Origin: an uncultured Oscillospiraceae bacterium
Lineage (GTDB): Bacteria; Bacillota; Clostridia; Oscillospirales; Oscillospiraceae
Assembly: GCA_947591105.1 (NCBI GenBank)
Contig: CANQDL010000008.1
Location: forward strand, 1-33,828
DNA length: 33,828 nt
Reading direction: 5' to 3'
The translations under genes and the position numbers were made by a program. Under the pieces are notes generated by a model. The model made no database searches, was not told the origin of the DNA, and was given only the letters and a program-made list of their open reading frames with translations. Shown here one piece after another: positions 15,304 through 23,739 of this stretch. Every line of letters begins with the position of its first letter. Positions within the stretch are counted from its first letter, which is position 1.

Positions 15304-17429
15304 GAGCGCACGGTAAAGCGCAGGGTCACCGGCTCCGTCTGGTCGGTGGTCACGGTCAGCGTGATCTGGCCCGGCGCGCCGGCCGTGCGCACGTACGTTC
15401 CTCCGCAGCCGCCCTCCAGCACCGCCGTGTCCGGCCCCACCAGCTGCCCCGGCCCCTCCAGGGAAAAGCGCACCGGGATCTGCACATAGCTGGCCAGATT
15501 GTCGTACTCGTCCACCAGGCGCAGCCGCACGGCGGCCGTGTCGTAGGTATCCCCCTCCGTCAGCTCCCGGTGGCTCACCGCGGCCTGCAGGTGGAATCGG
15601 GCCGAGGGCTTTTTCGTGACGGAGGCCACCACCTTGCCGTCCTGCACCGCGTCAAAGCGCCAGCAGACCGCCTGGCCGCCCCACCAGCCCACCGCCGCGT
15701 CCGTCACCGCCATGGGCCCGTGGGGAAGGGCCTGCCAGTGCTCGTCGGTCAGGGTGGCGGCGTGCTCCCCGTTTTTATAGAGCCGCACCTGCTGCGCGTT
15801 GGTGAACACCCACACCGTGCCCACATCTCCCCCGGGATAGTCCCCGATGGACAGAGAGCCCACCTCCAGCACGGGCCGTTCCTCCCCCTGGCTGGCGTAC
15901 ACCGCCGCGGCCAGCTTGGGATTGCGGAATGCGTCCATCACCCCGTGGTAGCACACCCGGTCGCCGGAGCCAAAATCCTGGTGGGTGGGATAGTCGAACA
16001 TGCACCAGCTGAAAAAGCCCGCATGCTCCCCGCTGGCCATGGCCCCGTCCATCACCCGGGCGTGGCGCAGGGCGTGCTCCTGCCGGCGCTGCCAGGTGTC
16101 ATAGGACTTGGTGGGAAACATATGGCCGTTGTTCTCGGTGACGAGAAAGGCCTTGTCCGGGTCGGCGCAGATCTCCTTCCGGGAGCGCACGCCAGGATTG
16201 TTCCCCGTGTGGGAGAAGTCGTTGAAGGCGAACACGTCCTCCTGCACGTCCCCCATCTCCACATACCGGATACCGGTGGTGGCCCGGCTGGGGTCGAGCT
16301 GGTGGGCGATGGCGTTGGTGCGGGCGTAAAAGTCCGTGTCGTCCAGGCTCTCGTTGATGCGCACCCCCCAGAGGATCACGCTGGGGTGGTTGCGGTTCTC
16401 CAGCACCATCTGGCGCACGTTTTCACACGTCTGCTCCTTCCACGCCTCCCCGCCGATGTGCTGCCAGCCGGGGATCTCCGTGAGCACCAGAAGCCCCTGC
16501 CGGTCGCACTCGTCCAGAAAATACTGGCTCTGTGGATAATGGCTGGTGCGCACGGCGTTGCAGGCAAGCTCATGCTTCAGGATGCGGGCGTCCTCCCTCT
16601 GGAGTGCCTCCGGGGCGGCGTAGCCCATGTAGGGATAGCACTGGTGCCGGTTCAGCCCACGGAGGAAGAGCTTCTCCCCGTTGAGATAAAACCCGTCCGC
16701 CCGAAACACCGCCGTGCGGAAGCCAAAGACGGTCTGCTGCACGTCCCCGGAGCAGAGAAGCGTGGCCCGGCAGCGGTAAAGACAGGGCGTTTGCACCGAC
16801 CAGGGCCGGGCGTCCGGCACGGAGATGTCCAGCTGGCCCTCTCCCTCCCCCCGGGCCACGATCTTGCCCGTGGCGTCGTCCAATATCTCATAGCGCACCG
16901 GGCCGGGGGCCTGGCAGCTGACCCGGGCGGTGTGCAGATCGGGGGTATGGACAAAAAGCTCCGAGATCATCTTCTTCGGCCGCACGTCCAGCCACACGTC
17001 CCGGTAGAGTCCTCCGTAGGTCAGATAGTCGATCACGAATCCGAAGGGCGGCACGGCGGGATTTTCCGTGCAGTCCAGCTTCACCGCCACAAGCGCCCGC
17101 TCTCCCGCCGGCGCCGCGTCCGTGATCTCCACCCGAAAGCCCGTATAGCCGCACCGGTGCTCGGCAAGCTTCCTGCCGTTCACGTACACCTGGGCGATAT
17201 GGGCCGCCCCGTCAAACTGGAGAAAGAGCCGCCCTCCCGCCGCCTCGGCCGGGACGGTCACCCACCGGCGGTAGCCGCACACCGTCTCGTAATCCTGGGG
17301 CCCGGCCCCGTGCAGGGGCGACTGCCTCACCGTGTGAGGCAGGCGTACCCGCTCCGCCGCGCCCTCCCCCCGGCCGAAGGCGTCGCTCCAGCGGAAGGTA
17401 AATTCCCAGTCGTTGTCCAGTCTGCGCAT
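15300..17429 (-). CDS. Glycoside hydrolase family 2 enzyme, beta-galactosidase-like, substrate unknown
   Basis: Retaining glycosidase of 709 residues with no signal peptide, so it should act on imported sugars. Domain order: jelly-roll sugar-binding domain (about 1-155), Ig-like domain (155-240), TIM barrel starting at FYLNGEKLFLRGLNRHQCYP (247-266), and C-terminal beta domains (about 500-709). The acid/base is E360 in ILWGVRINES, a variant of the usual WSLGNE context, and E432 in AFLVTENNGH is the candidate nucleophile. The start at 17429 follows AAGGAGGCAGCGCT; the track start at 17471 lies beyond the promoter -10 box. It is divergent from the lyxose/mannose isomerase operon through a compact symmetric promoter region, suggesting a shared inducer. 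GH2 covers galactosidases, glucuronidases and others; specificity is open. Confidence 0.87.
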   Translation of the reverse strand: MRRLDNDWEFTFRWSDAFGRGEGAAERVRLPHTVRQSPLHGAGPQDYETVCGYRRWVTVPAEAAGGRLFLQFDGAAHIAQVYVNGRKLAEHRCGYTGFRVEITDAAPAGERALVAVKLDCTENPAVPPFGFVIDYLTYGGLYRDVWLDVRPKKMISELFVHTPDLHTARVSCQAPGPVRYEILDDATGKIVARGEGEGQLDISVPDARPWSVQTPCLYRCRATLLCSGDVQQTVFGFRTAVFRADGFYLNGEKLFLRGLNRHQCYPYMGYAAPEALQREDARILKHELACNAVRTSHYPQSQYFLDECDRQGLLVLTEIPGWQHIGGEAWKEQTCENVRQMVLENRNHPSVILWGVRINESLDDTDFYARTNAIAHQLDPSRATTGIRYVEMGDVQEDVFAFNDFSHTGNNPGVRSRKEICADPDKAFLVTENNGHMFPTKSYDTWQRRQEHALRHARVMDGAMASGEHAGFFSWCMFDYPTHQDFGSGDRVCYHGVMDAFRNPKLAAAVYASQGEERPVLEVGSLSIGDYPGGDVGTVWVFTNAQQVRLYKNGEHAATLTDEHWQALPHGPMAVTDAAVGWWGGQAVCWRFDAVQDGKVVASVTKKPSARFHLQAAVSHRELTEGDTYDTAAVRLRLVDEYDNLASYVQIPVRFSLEGPGQLVGPDTAVLEGGCGGTYVRTAGAPGQITLTVTTDQTEPVTLRFTVRS

Positions 17430-17469
17430 AGCGCTGCCTCCTTGGCGACAAGTCAGTTTTTTCCATTCC

Positions 17470-17498
17470 ATTATGCCCTATCCCGGCCAAAAGCGCAA
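17470..17498 (-). promoter_or_regulatory. Promoter of the GH2 gene (divergent pair)
   Basis: TTGCGC, 17 bases, CATAAT on the minus strand. The -35 arm AGCGCAA (17492-17498 as read on plus) is mirrored by the divergent promoter. Confidence 0.7.
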
Positions 17499-17513
17499 GG
17501 GGAAATCTAATGG

Positions 17514-17543
17514 TTGCGCTGCCGGCGGCAACGGTGCTATAAT
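17514..17543 (+). promoter_or_regulatory. Promoter of the isomerase-fructokinase-mannosidase operon (divergent pair)
   Basis: TTGCGC, 18 bases, TATAAT. Its -35 box lies only 15 bases from the GH2 -35 box, and AGCGCAA/TTGCGCT form a 7-bp inverted repeat covering both. GTTGC(N10)GCAAC inside the spacer is a possible operator half-site pair. Confidence 0.72.
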
Positions 17544-17598
17544 TAATTTATTGTAAACACCAAATCTTCCGCGCGCAAAGCGCCGAAAGGAGCCGATC

Positions 17599-18285
17599 AT
17601 GAAGCGTTCTGAGATCAACAAAGCCCTCCGGGAACTGGAGGCCATGTGTCAGACCCACCGCTGCTACCTGCCCCCCTTCTGCCATTTCACCCCGGAACAG
17701 TGGCAGGACATCGGCCACGACTACGACGAGATTCGGGACTGCATGCTGGGCTGGGACATCACCGATTACGGCCTGGGCGATTTTGACAAGGTGGGACTGA
17801 GCCTGATCACCATCCGCAACGGCAACCGGGCCATGGCGGACAAGTACCCCAAGGTGTACGCGGAAAAGCTGCTCTACCTGAAGGAGGGGCAGTACTCCCC
17901 CAACCACTTCCACTGGTTCAAGACCGAGGACATCATCAACCGGGGCGGCGGGAACATCCTTATCAAGGTCTACAACAGCCTGCCCGACGAGAGCATCGAC
18001 TATGAATCCGACGTGACCGTCCACACCGACGGCCGCACCTACACCGTCCCCGCCGGCACCCAGATCCGCCTGACCCCCGGGGAGAGCATCCACATCCAGC
18101 AGTACATGTACCATGACTTCAACGTGGAGCCCGGCACCGGGCCGGTGCTGCTGGGCGAGGTCAGCCAGTGCAACGACGACAACACGGACAACCGCTTCAA
18201 TCCGCCGGTGGGCCGCTTCCCCACCATTGAGGAGGACGAGCCCCCCTACCGGCTGCTCTGCAACGAGTATCCGGCGGCAAAGTGA
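17599..18285 (+). CDS. D-lyxose ketol-isomerase family enzyme (likely D-mannose isomerase here)
   Basis: Cupin-fold sugar isomerase of the YdaE/EcSI family, which interconverts D-lyxose and D-xylulose and also D-mannose and D-fructose. At 228 residues it has the full family length. The metal-binding run PNHFHWFKTEDI supplies H103, H105 and E110, with a further histidine at about 165-172 (IHIQQYMYHDF), matching the known Mn2+ site. The start ATG has AAAGGAG six bases upstream. It is first in an operon with a fructokinase and a beta-mannosidase, and no xylulokinase is nearby. This favours mannose to fructose over lyxose as its job here. Family call is firm; in-cell substrate is inferred. Confidence 0.9.
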   Translation: MKRSEINKALRELEAMCQTHRCYLPPFCHFTPEQWQDIGHDYDEIRDCMLGWDITDYGLGDFDKVGLSLITIRNGNRAMADKYPKVYAEKLLYLKEGQYSPNHFHWFKTEDIINRGGGNILIKVYNSLPDESIDYESDVTVHTDGRTYTVPAGTQIRLTPGESIHIQQYMYHDFNVEPGTGPVLLGEVSQCNDDNTDNRFNPPVGRFPTIEEDEPPYRLLCNEYPAAK

Positions 18286-18296
18286 GGGGTGGAACC

Positions 18297-19250
18297 ATGA
18301 TAGACGTTGTGGCGCTGGGCGAGCTGCTCATCGACTTTACATACCAGAGCGCCGACGGGGACGGCTACCCGCTCATGGCGGCCCATCCCGGCGGCGCGCC
18401 GGCGAATTTCCTGGCCGCGCTGGCTAAGCTGGGCGCGTCCACCGCTCTGCTGGGCAAGGTGGGCACGGACGCCTTCGGCACGCTTCTGACCGGCACACTG
18501 AAAAAGGCGGGCATAGAGACCCGCGGCCTTCTGGCGGCGGACGACGTGTTCACCACCTTGGCCTTCGTCACCCTGGACGAGCGGGGCGACAGGGAGTTTT
18601 CCTTTGCCAGAAAGCCCGGCGCGGACACGGCTCTGCGCTTTGAGGAGCTGGATCTGGAGCTCATCGACCAGGCGAAGGTGTTTCACTTCGGCACCCTCTC
18701 CCTGACCGACGAGCCGGCCCGCTCCGCCACCCAAAAGGCGGTGGCCTACGCCCGCCGGCAGGGCAAGCTCATCACCTACGACCCCAACCTGCGCAAGATG
18801 CTGTGGAGCAGCATGGCCCTGGCAAAGGAGCAGATGCTCTGGGGCCTGGGACAGGCGGACGTGGTGAAGATCAGCGACGAGGAAGTGGATTTCCTCTTCG
18901 GCATGAGCCCCGCCGCCGGCGCGGAGCACATCCGCAAGACCTACGGCTGCAAGCTGGTGTTCGTCACCTGCGGCGCCGACGGGTGCGTGTACCGAAACGG
19001 CCAGGCGGCGGGCCAGACCCCCGGTCTGACCGGGCTGGCCGTCACCGACACCACCGGCGCGGGGGACATCTTCGGCGGCAGCGCGGTGTGGAAGCTGCTG
19101 CAGGCCGGCAAGGCCCCGGAGGCGCTCACCGGCCCGGAGCTGGAGGACATCGCCCGGTTCGCCTGCGTGTACGCCGGGCTCTCCACCACCCGTCCCGGCG
19201 GCATATCCAGCGTGCCGTCCTATGACGAGGCGATGGCCTGTCTGCGCTGA
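18297..19250 (+). CDS. PfkB-family fructokinase
   Basis: Predicted to phosphorylate D-fructose to fructose-6-phosphate with ATP. Its 317 residues resemble the plant-type fructokinase branch of the PfkB family: DVVALGELLIDF at the N-terminus, HPGGAPANFLAALAKLG near residues 27-43, FHFGTLSLTD, YDPNLRKMLW, ADVVKISDEEVDFL, and the PfkB signature DTTGAGDIFGGSAVW containing the catalytic aspartate. The start at 18297 was chosen over the track's 18282 because GAGGGGTGG precedes it and it yields MIDVVALGE. It lies 11 bases after the isomerase stop. Other PfkB kinases such as KDG kinase are possible, but the motif pattern and the mannose-isomerase neighbour favour fructose. Confidence 0.88.
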   Translation: MIDVVALGELLIDFTYQSADGDGYPLMAAHPGGAPANFLAALAKLGASTALLGKVGTDAFGTLLTGTLKKAGIETRGLLAADDVFTTLAFVTLDERGDREFSFARKPGADTALRFEELDLELIDQAKVFHFGTLSLTDEPARSATQKAVAYARRQGKLITYDPNLRKMLWSSMALAKEQMLWGLGQADVVKISDEEVDFLFGMSPAAGAEHIRKTYGCKLVFVTCGADGCVYRNGQAAGQTPGLTGLAVTDTTGAGDIFGGSAVWKLLQAGKAPEALTGPELEDIARFACVYAGLSTTRPGGISSVPSYDEAMACLR

Positions 19251-19275
19251 CCCAAAAAAGAGAGGAGAGACGCCT

Positions 19276-21672
19276 ATGCTGATCCGGGATTGGACGCTCC
19301 TGTACGGGGAATATGAACCGCTGCCCTGCCAGGCCCCCTGCACGCTCTACAGCGTCCTTTATGAAAGCGGAAAGATCCCCGACCCCTTTTACGGACTGAA
19401 CGAGCGGGCCCTGACGGCCCTGGCGGAAGAGGACTGCGCCTTCACCGCCGTATTCCAGGCGGACGAGGCCCTTCTCGCCCGGCAGTACGTGGAGCTGACC
19501 TTCCAGGGGCTGGACACCATCTGCGCCATCCGCCTGAACGGAAAGCTCCTGGCCCAGGTGCAGAATATGCACCGCTCCTACACCTTCGACGTGAAGGATC
19601 TGCTGCGCTGCGGGGAGAACCGGCTGCGCCTGGATTTCTCCTCCCCCATCCGCTATTTCCGGGAGCGCAACGAGCGGCACTACCTCTACACCAACGACGG
19701 GGACACCCTCCCCGGCGCGGCCCATCTGCGCAAGGCCCTTTATATGTCCGGGTGGGACTGGGGCCCCACCCTGCCCGACATGGGCATCTGGCGGCCGGTC
19801 ACCCTGGAGGGGTACGACACCGACCGGGTGGAGGACGTGGCCATCCTCCAGCGCCACCACCCCGGGGCCGTGGACGTGGAGATCGCCGTGGACACGAAGC
19901 GCGGCGCCGGGTGCCAGGTATACGCCCTGCTGGACGGCCAGCGGGTGCTGTTGGAGGGCGGCCGTGGCGTCGTCACCGTGAAAGAGCCAAAGCTCTGGTG
20001 GGCCAGGGGCTATGGGGAGCCCTTCCTCTACCCGCTGGAGGTGGAGCTTTTAAAGGACGGGCAGGTCATCGACCGAAACCGGCGGCAGATCGGCCTGCGC
20101 ACCCTCACCGTCAGCACCCAGCCCGATCCGGACGGCAAGGGCAGCGAGTTTTGCTTCGTGCTCAACGGGGTGAAGATCTTCGCCATGGGCGCCAACTACG
20201 TGCCCCAGGACAATCTTCTGAGCCGGGTGACAGACGAGCGCCTGGCCGAGATGATGGGCTGGTGCCTGGACGCCAACTTCAACTGCCTGCGTGTCTGGGG
20301 CGGCGGGTATTACCCGGATGACCGCTTCTTCCAGCTGTGCGACGAAAACGGCATCCTGGTGTGGCTGGACTTTATGATCGCCTGCGCCAACGTGCGCCTC
20401 ACTCCCGCATTTGAGGCGGAGTTCATGGCGGAGGCGGAGCAGAATCTCAAGCGCCTGCGCCACCACGCCAGCCTGGCCATCCTGTGCGGCAACAACGAGA
20501 TGGAGCTGGCGGTGCTGGAGTGGCCCGGCGTGGGAGACAGTCAGCTTGTGCGGGAGGATTACATCCGCCTGTACGAGCGGCTGCTGCCCCAGCTGTGCGA
20601 GCGGCTGGCCCCCCAGGTCTTTTACTGGCCCTCCAGTCCCTCCGCCGGCGGCGGCTTCAAAAACACCGGCGACCCGGCCCGGGGCGACAGCCACTACTGG
20701 GCGGTGTGGCACGGCGGTCTTCCCTTCACCGCCTACCGGGAGCTGGATTTTCGCTTCTGCTCCGAATACGGCTTCGAGAGCTTCCCCTCCATGAAGACCG
20801 TCCGCAGCTTCTGCGGCGAGCAGGACATGAACTGCTTTTCCCGGGTCATGGAAAACCACCAGAAGTGCAAGGGCGGCAACGTCAAGATCCTCCGCTACCT
20901 GGCGGACACCTATCTCTATCCCACCAGCTTTGAGAACCTGGTCTACGCCTCCCAGCTGCTGCAGGCGGACGCCATCAAGTACGGCGTGGAGCATTTCCGC
21001 CGCTGCCGGGGCCGCTGCATGGGCTCCGTATACTGGCAGTTCAACGACTGCTGGCCTGTGGCCTCCTGGTCCAGCGTGGACAGCTTCGGCCGATATAAGC
21101 TGCTGCACTACGCGGCAAAGAAGTTCTATGCCCCGGTGGCCATGGCTCTGTTTTTGGAGGGCGGGCGCCTGACGGTGAACATCGCCAACGAGACCATGGC
21201 CCCCTTCCGTGGTAAGGTTCGCCTGTGCCTTTGCAAGGGGGACATGACCGTGCTGGAGGAACACGTCTTCTCCGCCGAAGCGGAGGCCCTGTCCGCGGCG
21301 GACGTGTTCGCCTGCCCGGCCCGGGCGGAAGATCCCTATGACACATATATCTATGCCGACCTCTTCGACGGGGACGGCCGGTTTCTCATGCGCCAGACGG
21401 AGCTTTTCGTGCCGCCGAAGCATTTTGACTGGAAAAAACCCGCCATCTCCGCCGCGTTTGCCGACGGCCCCGACGGGGTCGCCGTCACGCTGCGCTCGGA
21501 CGTGTTCGCCCGGGGCGTCTGCCTCGACTTCGGGGACTTCGACTGCGTGCTCAGCGACAACGGCTTTGCCCTCGTCAGCCCGGAGCCCTATGTAGTCACC
21601 GCACGCACGGAGCACACTGCGGCGGAGCTGGCGGCCTGCTGGACGGTCAAGTCCGTCTATGACATCCGCTGA
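19276..21672 (+). CDS. Beta-mannosidase, glycoside hydrolase family 2
   Basis: Exo-acting retaining enzyme predicted to release D-mannose from the non-reducing end of beta-mannosides. It has 798 residues, normal for the family, and no signal peptide. The N-terminal sugar-binding domain contains KALYMSGWDWGPTLPDMGIWRPV, typical of GH2 mannosidases. In the barrel the acid/base is E408 in ILCGNNEMEL and the nucleophile E497 in FRFCSEYGFESFPS; GSVYWQFNDCWPVASWSSVD follows. The start at 19276 has AGAGGAGAG upstream; the track start at 19222 lies inside the fructokinase gene. Its stop overlaps the next start (TGATG), implying coupled translation of the AraC regulator. Being cytoplasmic, it needs imported manno-oligosaccharides or Man-GlcNAc-type disaccharides, yet no importer is in view. 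Confidence 0.93.
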   Translation: MLIRDWTLLYGEYEPLPCQAPCTLYSVLYESGKIPDPFYGLNERALTALAEEDCAFTAVFQADEALLARQYVELTFQGLDTICAIRLNGKLLAQVQNMHRSYTFDVKDLLRCGENRLRLDFSSPIRYFRERNERHYLYTNDGDTLPGAAHLRKALYMSGWDWGPTLPDMGIWRPVTLEGYDTDRVEDVAILQRHHPGAVDVEIAVDTKRGAGCQVYALLDGQRVLLEGGRGVVTVKEPKLWWARGYGEPFLYPLEVELLKDGQVIDRNRRQIGLRTLTVSTQPDPDGKGSEFCFVLNGVKIFAMGANYVPQDNLLSRVTDERLAEMMGWCLDANFNCLRVWGGGYYPDDRFFQLCDENGILVWLDFMIACANVRLTPAFEAEFMAEAEQNLKRLRHHASLAILCGNNEMELAVLEWPGVGDSQLVREDYIRLYERLLPQLCERLAPQVFYWPSSPSAGGGFKNTGDPARGDSHYWAVWHGGLPFTAYRELDFRFCSEYGFESFPSMKTVRSFCGEQDMNCFSRVMENHQKCKGGNVKILRYLADTYLYPTSFENLVYASQLLQADAIKYGVEHFRRCRGRCMGSVYWQFNDCWPVASWSSVDSFGRYKLLHYAAKKFYAPVAMALFLEGGRLTVNIANETMAPFRGKVRLCLCKGDMTVLEEHVFSAEAEALSAADVFACPARAEDPYDTYIYADLFDGDGRFLMRQTELFVPPKHFDWKKPAISAAFADGPDGVAVTLRSDVFARGVCLDFGDFDCVLSDNGFALVSPEPYVVTARTEHTAAELAACWTVKSVYDIR

Positions 21673-22442
21673 TGTACGGGCTTCTCATTGCGGGCGCCGA
21701 TCCCGCCGACAGGCAGTCCGCCGCCGCACAGGTGCATAACCTGGCCCCCAGTATGCCGGTCTGGCAGGCGGGCAGCTATGACGAGGCGCTGGCCATGATC
21801 CTGCACCTCCGCCCCCAGGCGGCGCTCATCCCCCTGCGGCTGTCGGCGCGCTCCGGCTGCTCTCTGACGGAGACCATACGGGCCGCGGGACTGGACACCG
21901 CCGTGTGCATCACCTCCTCCAGCGTGGAGCCGGAGAGCATACGCCGGGCCATGCGCGCCGGGGCCCAGGACTACCTGCTCACCCCGCTGAACAGCCAGGA
22001 GCTGAGCGCCTTTCTCCGCCGGGCCTTTCCCGGCGCCGGGCAGGCCATCCTCCCGTCTGAAGATCCCATCCTCCATGTGGAATATGCGTCTCTCTCCCCT
22101 CTCACCGTCCGTCTGCTGCGGATCGTGCAGGAGGATTTCAATAACCCCCCCGTCACCCTCCTTTCCATCTCGGAGCGGCTGAACATGAACAGCAAGTACC
22201 TGGGCCGGGTCTTTCTGCGGGACACGGGCATGAAGCTGTCCCAGTATGTGCTCTGCTGCCGGATGGAGGAGGCCCGCTGGCTCATTGAGACCACCTCTGA
22301 GAAGATCTCCGTCATCGCCGGCATGGTGGGCTACGGTCAGCTCAACCGCTTTTATGTCCATTTCCGATCCTACTTTGGCCTGTCCCCCAGCGCGCTGCGC
22401 CGTGCCGGGGCGGCGGACACATCCCGGGAGGTGCGCGCATGA
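21672..22442 (+). CDS. AraC-family regulator with a degenerate receiver-like domain
   Basis: Transcription regulator of 256 residues. The N-terminal 120 residues follow a response-regulator receiver outline (YGLLIAGADPADRQ start, AAIIPL-type strand, RRAMRAGAQDYLLTPLNSQEL end), but phosphorylation residues are lost. The acidic pair near the start is absent, the phospho-aspartate strand reads AALIPLRLSARSG, and the invariant lysine before the C-terminal proline is threonine (LLTP). Residues about 150-245 form the AraC double helix-turn-helix (SISERLNMNSKYLGRVFLRDTG ... VGYGQLNRFYVHFRSYFGLSPSALRR). It overlaps the mannosidase stop by one base and YesL by four. It probably controls this locus, sensing something other than phosphorylation; the ligand is unknown. 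Confidence 0.88.
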   Translation: MYGLLIAGADPADRQSAAAQVHNLAPSMPVWQAGSYDEALAMILHLRPQAALIPLRLSARSGCSLTETIRAAGLDTAVCITSSSVEPESIRRAMRAGAQDYLLTPLNSQELSAFLRRAFPGAGQAILPSEDPILHVEYASLSPLTVRLLRIVQEDFNNPPVTLLSISERLNMNSKYLGRVFLRDTGMKLSQYVLCCRMEEARWLIETTSEKISVIAGMVGYGQLNRFYVHFRSYFGLSPSALRRAGAADTSREVRA

Positions 22443-23107
22443 AGTCGATTCTGGATTTTGATAACCCGTTTATCCAGCTGCTGTGCCGGGTAGGGGATCT
22501 GATGATCGCAAACTTTCTGTTTCTGGTGTGCTGCGTGCCGGTGGTGACGGTGGGCGCCTCTCTGGCCGGGCTCATCAAGGTGGTGCAGAGTCTCTCCCTG
22601 GGCGGGGAGCCGGGGATCGCCAGGACGTTTTTCCGGGGCTTTAAGGAGAATTTCCGCCAGGCCACCGCCCTCTGGCTCATCTTCGCGCTGCTGGTTCTGT
22701 CCCTGGTCTGCGACCTGCTCATCATCCAGACCTACCTCACAGGCACGGCCGCGCTGGCGCTGCGCTGCGCGGTGGCCATATTCGCCCTGGCGATCCTGGC
22801 GGTGGCATCCTATGTCTTCCCGCTGCTGGTGCGGTATGAAAACTCCCTGAAGGAGCACTGCGTCAACGCCCTCATCCTGACCATATGGAAGCTGCCCCGG
22901 ACGCTGGCGCTCACAGCGCTCAACGCCGTGCCCTTCCTGCTGGCCATCTTTCTGCCCGCCACGTTTCTCAAGACCCTGGCCGTGTGGCTGATCGTGGGAT
23001 GCGCCGGGCTTTGCTTTCTGGACTGCTCCCTGCTGCGGCCGGTCCTGGCCCAGCTGGAAGAGCAAAAGGAAACGCCGGAGGCGGACGCCCCCGGCGATGA
23101 AGACTGA
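22439..23107 (+). CDS. YesL/DUF624 family membrane protein
   Basis: A 222-residue integral membrane protein of unknown biochemical function. The conserved DUF624 opening is clear: FDNPFIQLLCRVGDLMIANFLFLVCCVPVVTVGAS, with the family's GxxRTFFRGFKENFRQAT loop near residues 58-75. About five hydrophobic segments follow, and the charged tail EEQKETPEADAPGDED is likely cytoplasmic. Start and stop overlap with the AraC gene (ATGA), so they are co-translated. YesL genes commonly sit beside carbohydrate ABC importers and AraC-type regulators in Firmicutes, suggesting a sugar-uptake role. Here the importer is missing or elsewhere. Confidence 0.88.
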   Translation: MKSILDFDNPFIQLLCRVGDLMIANFLFLVCCVPVVTVGASLAGLIKVVQSLSLGGEPGIARTFFRGFKENFRQATALWLIFALLVLSLVCDLLIIQTYLTGTAALALRCAVAIFALAILAVASYVFPLLVRYENSLKEHCVNALILTIWKLPRTLALTALNAVPFLLAIFLPATFLKTLAVWLIVGCAGLCFLDCSLLRPVLAQLEEQKETPEADAPGDED

Positions 23108-23127
23108 CGGCGGCGCCGCCCTATGTA

Positions 23128-23733
23128 TTATTCCCTCTCCGGCCAGCCGCAGCCGCAGTACTCCTGGCGGTACAGGCCGTACTGCCTGGACAGCTGGATG
23201 GAGCGCAGATAGCCGTTGCGCTTTTTGAAGTCCGAGGGCAGCCAGCGCACCCCGTACCGCTCCGCCAGAGCAAAGCCGATGCGGTTGATCCGCTCGGCGT
23301 CCTTGTGGGGACTGACGGTGAGGGTGGTGCCGAAAAAGTCATACCCGCCCTCCGCCGCGGCCCGGGCCGTGTACTCCAGCCGCAGCAGAAAGCACGCCGT
23401 ACACCGGGCGCCGCCCTCCGGCTCCTTTTCCAACCCCCTTGCCGCCGCCAGAAATTCCTCCCCCCGCCAGCCGGGTTCCGCCAGCGCCGGCGGATGGGCC
23501 AGCGGCATGGACGACAGAAGCTGCCGCATGGTGGCCAGGCGCTTTTCATACTCCGCCTCCGGGCGGATGTTGGGGTTATAAAAGAGCGCCGTCACGTCAA
23601 AATAGGCGGTGAGGTACTCCAGCACATAGCTGGAGCAGGGCCCGCAGCAGCACTGGAGCATCAGCCGGGGCCGATGGGTGAGCGCGCCGGTCACCGCGTC
23701 CAATTCCTTTTGATAATTCCGCTTTTCCATCAT
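23128..23733 (-). CDS. queH: Epoxyqueuosine reductase QueH
   Basis: Catalyses the last step of queuosine tRNA modification, reducing epoxyqueuosine to queuosine with an Fe-S cluster. At 201 residues the protein shows the QueH (former DUF208) cysteine pairs: LQCCCGPCSSYVLEYL near residue 25-40, ARCTACFLLRLEYTA near 105, and EYCGCGWPERE at the C-terminus. NPNIRPEAEYEKR and FFGTTLTVSPHKD are further family marks. The track starts at 23826, but homology begins at MEKRNYQKELDAV, so I used the first of two adjacent ATGs at 23733. There is no Shine-Dalgarno sequence, and a -10 box (TATGAT) lies six bases upstream, suggesting a leaderless mRNA. It converges with the sugar operon and is divergent from dCMP deaminase. 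Confidence 0.9.
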   Translation of the reverse strand: MMEKRNYQKELDAVTGALTHRPRLMLQCCCGPCSSYVLEYLTAYFDVTALFYNPNIRPEAEYEKRLATMRQLLSSMPLAHPPALAEPGWRGEEFLAAARGLEKEPEGGARCTACFLLRLEYTARAAAEGGYDFFGTTLTVSPHKDAERINRIGFALAERYGVRWLPSDFKKRNGYLRSIQLSRQYGLYRQEYCGCGWPERE

Positions 23734-23739
23734 GGCTAT

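Noticed and set aside
13576-17510. 637- and 768-residue plus-strand ORFs opposite the beta-CASP and GH2 genes
   Set aside because: Shadows of enzymes with clear catalytic motifs; no ribosome binding sites of their own.
20050-21615. 521-residue minus-strand ORF inside the beta-mannosidase gene
   Set aside because: Antisense shadow; the plus strand has both GH2 catalytic glutamates and the TGATG junction.
23109-23120. GGCGGCGCCGCC palindrome between yesL and queH
   Set aside because: Short GC-only palindrome, no T-tract on either strand; likely chance in GC-rich DNA.
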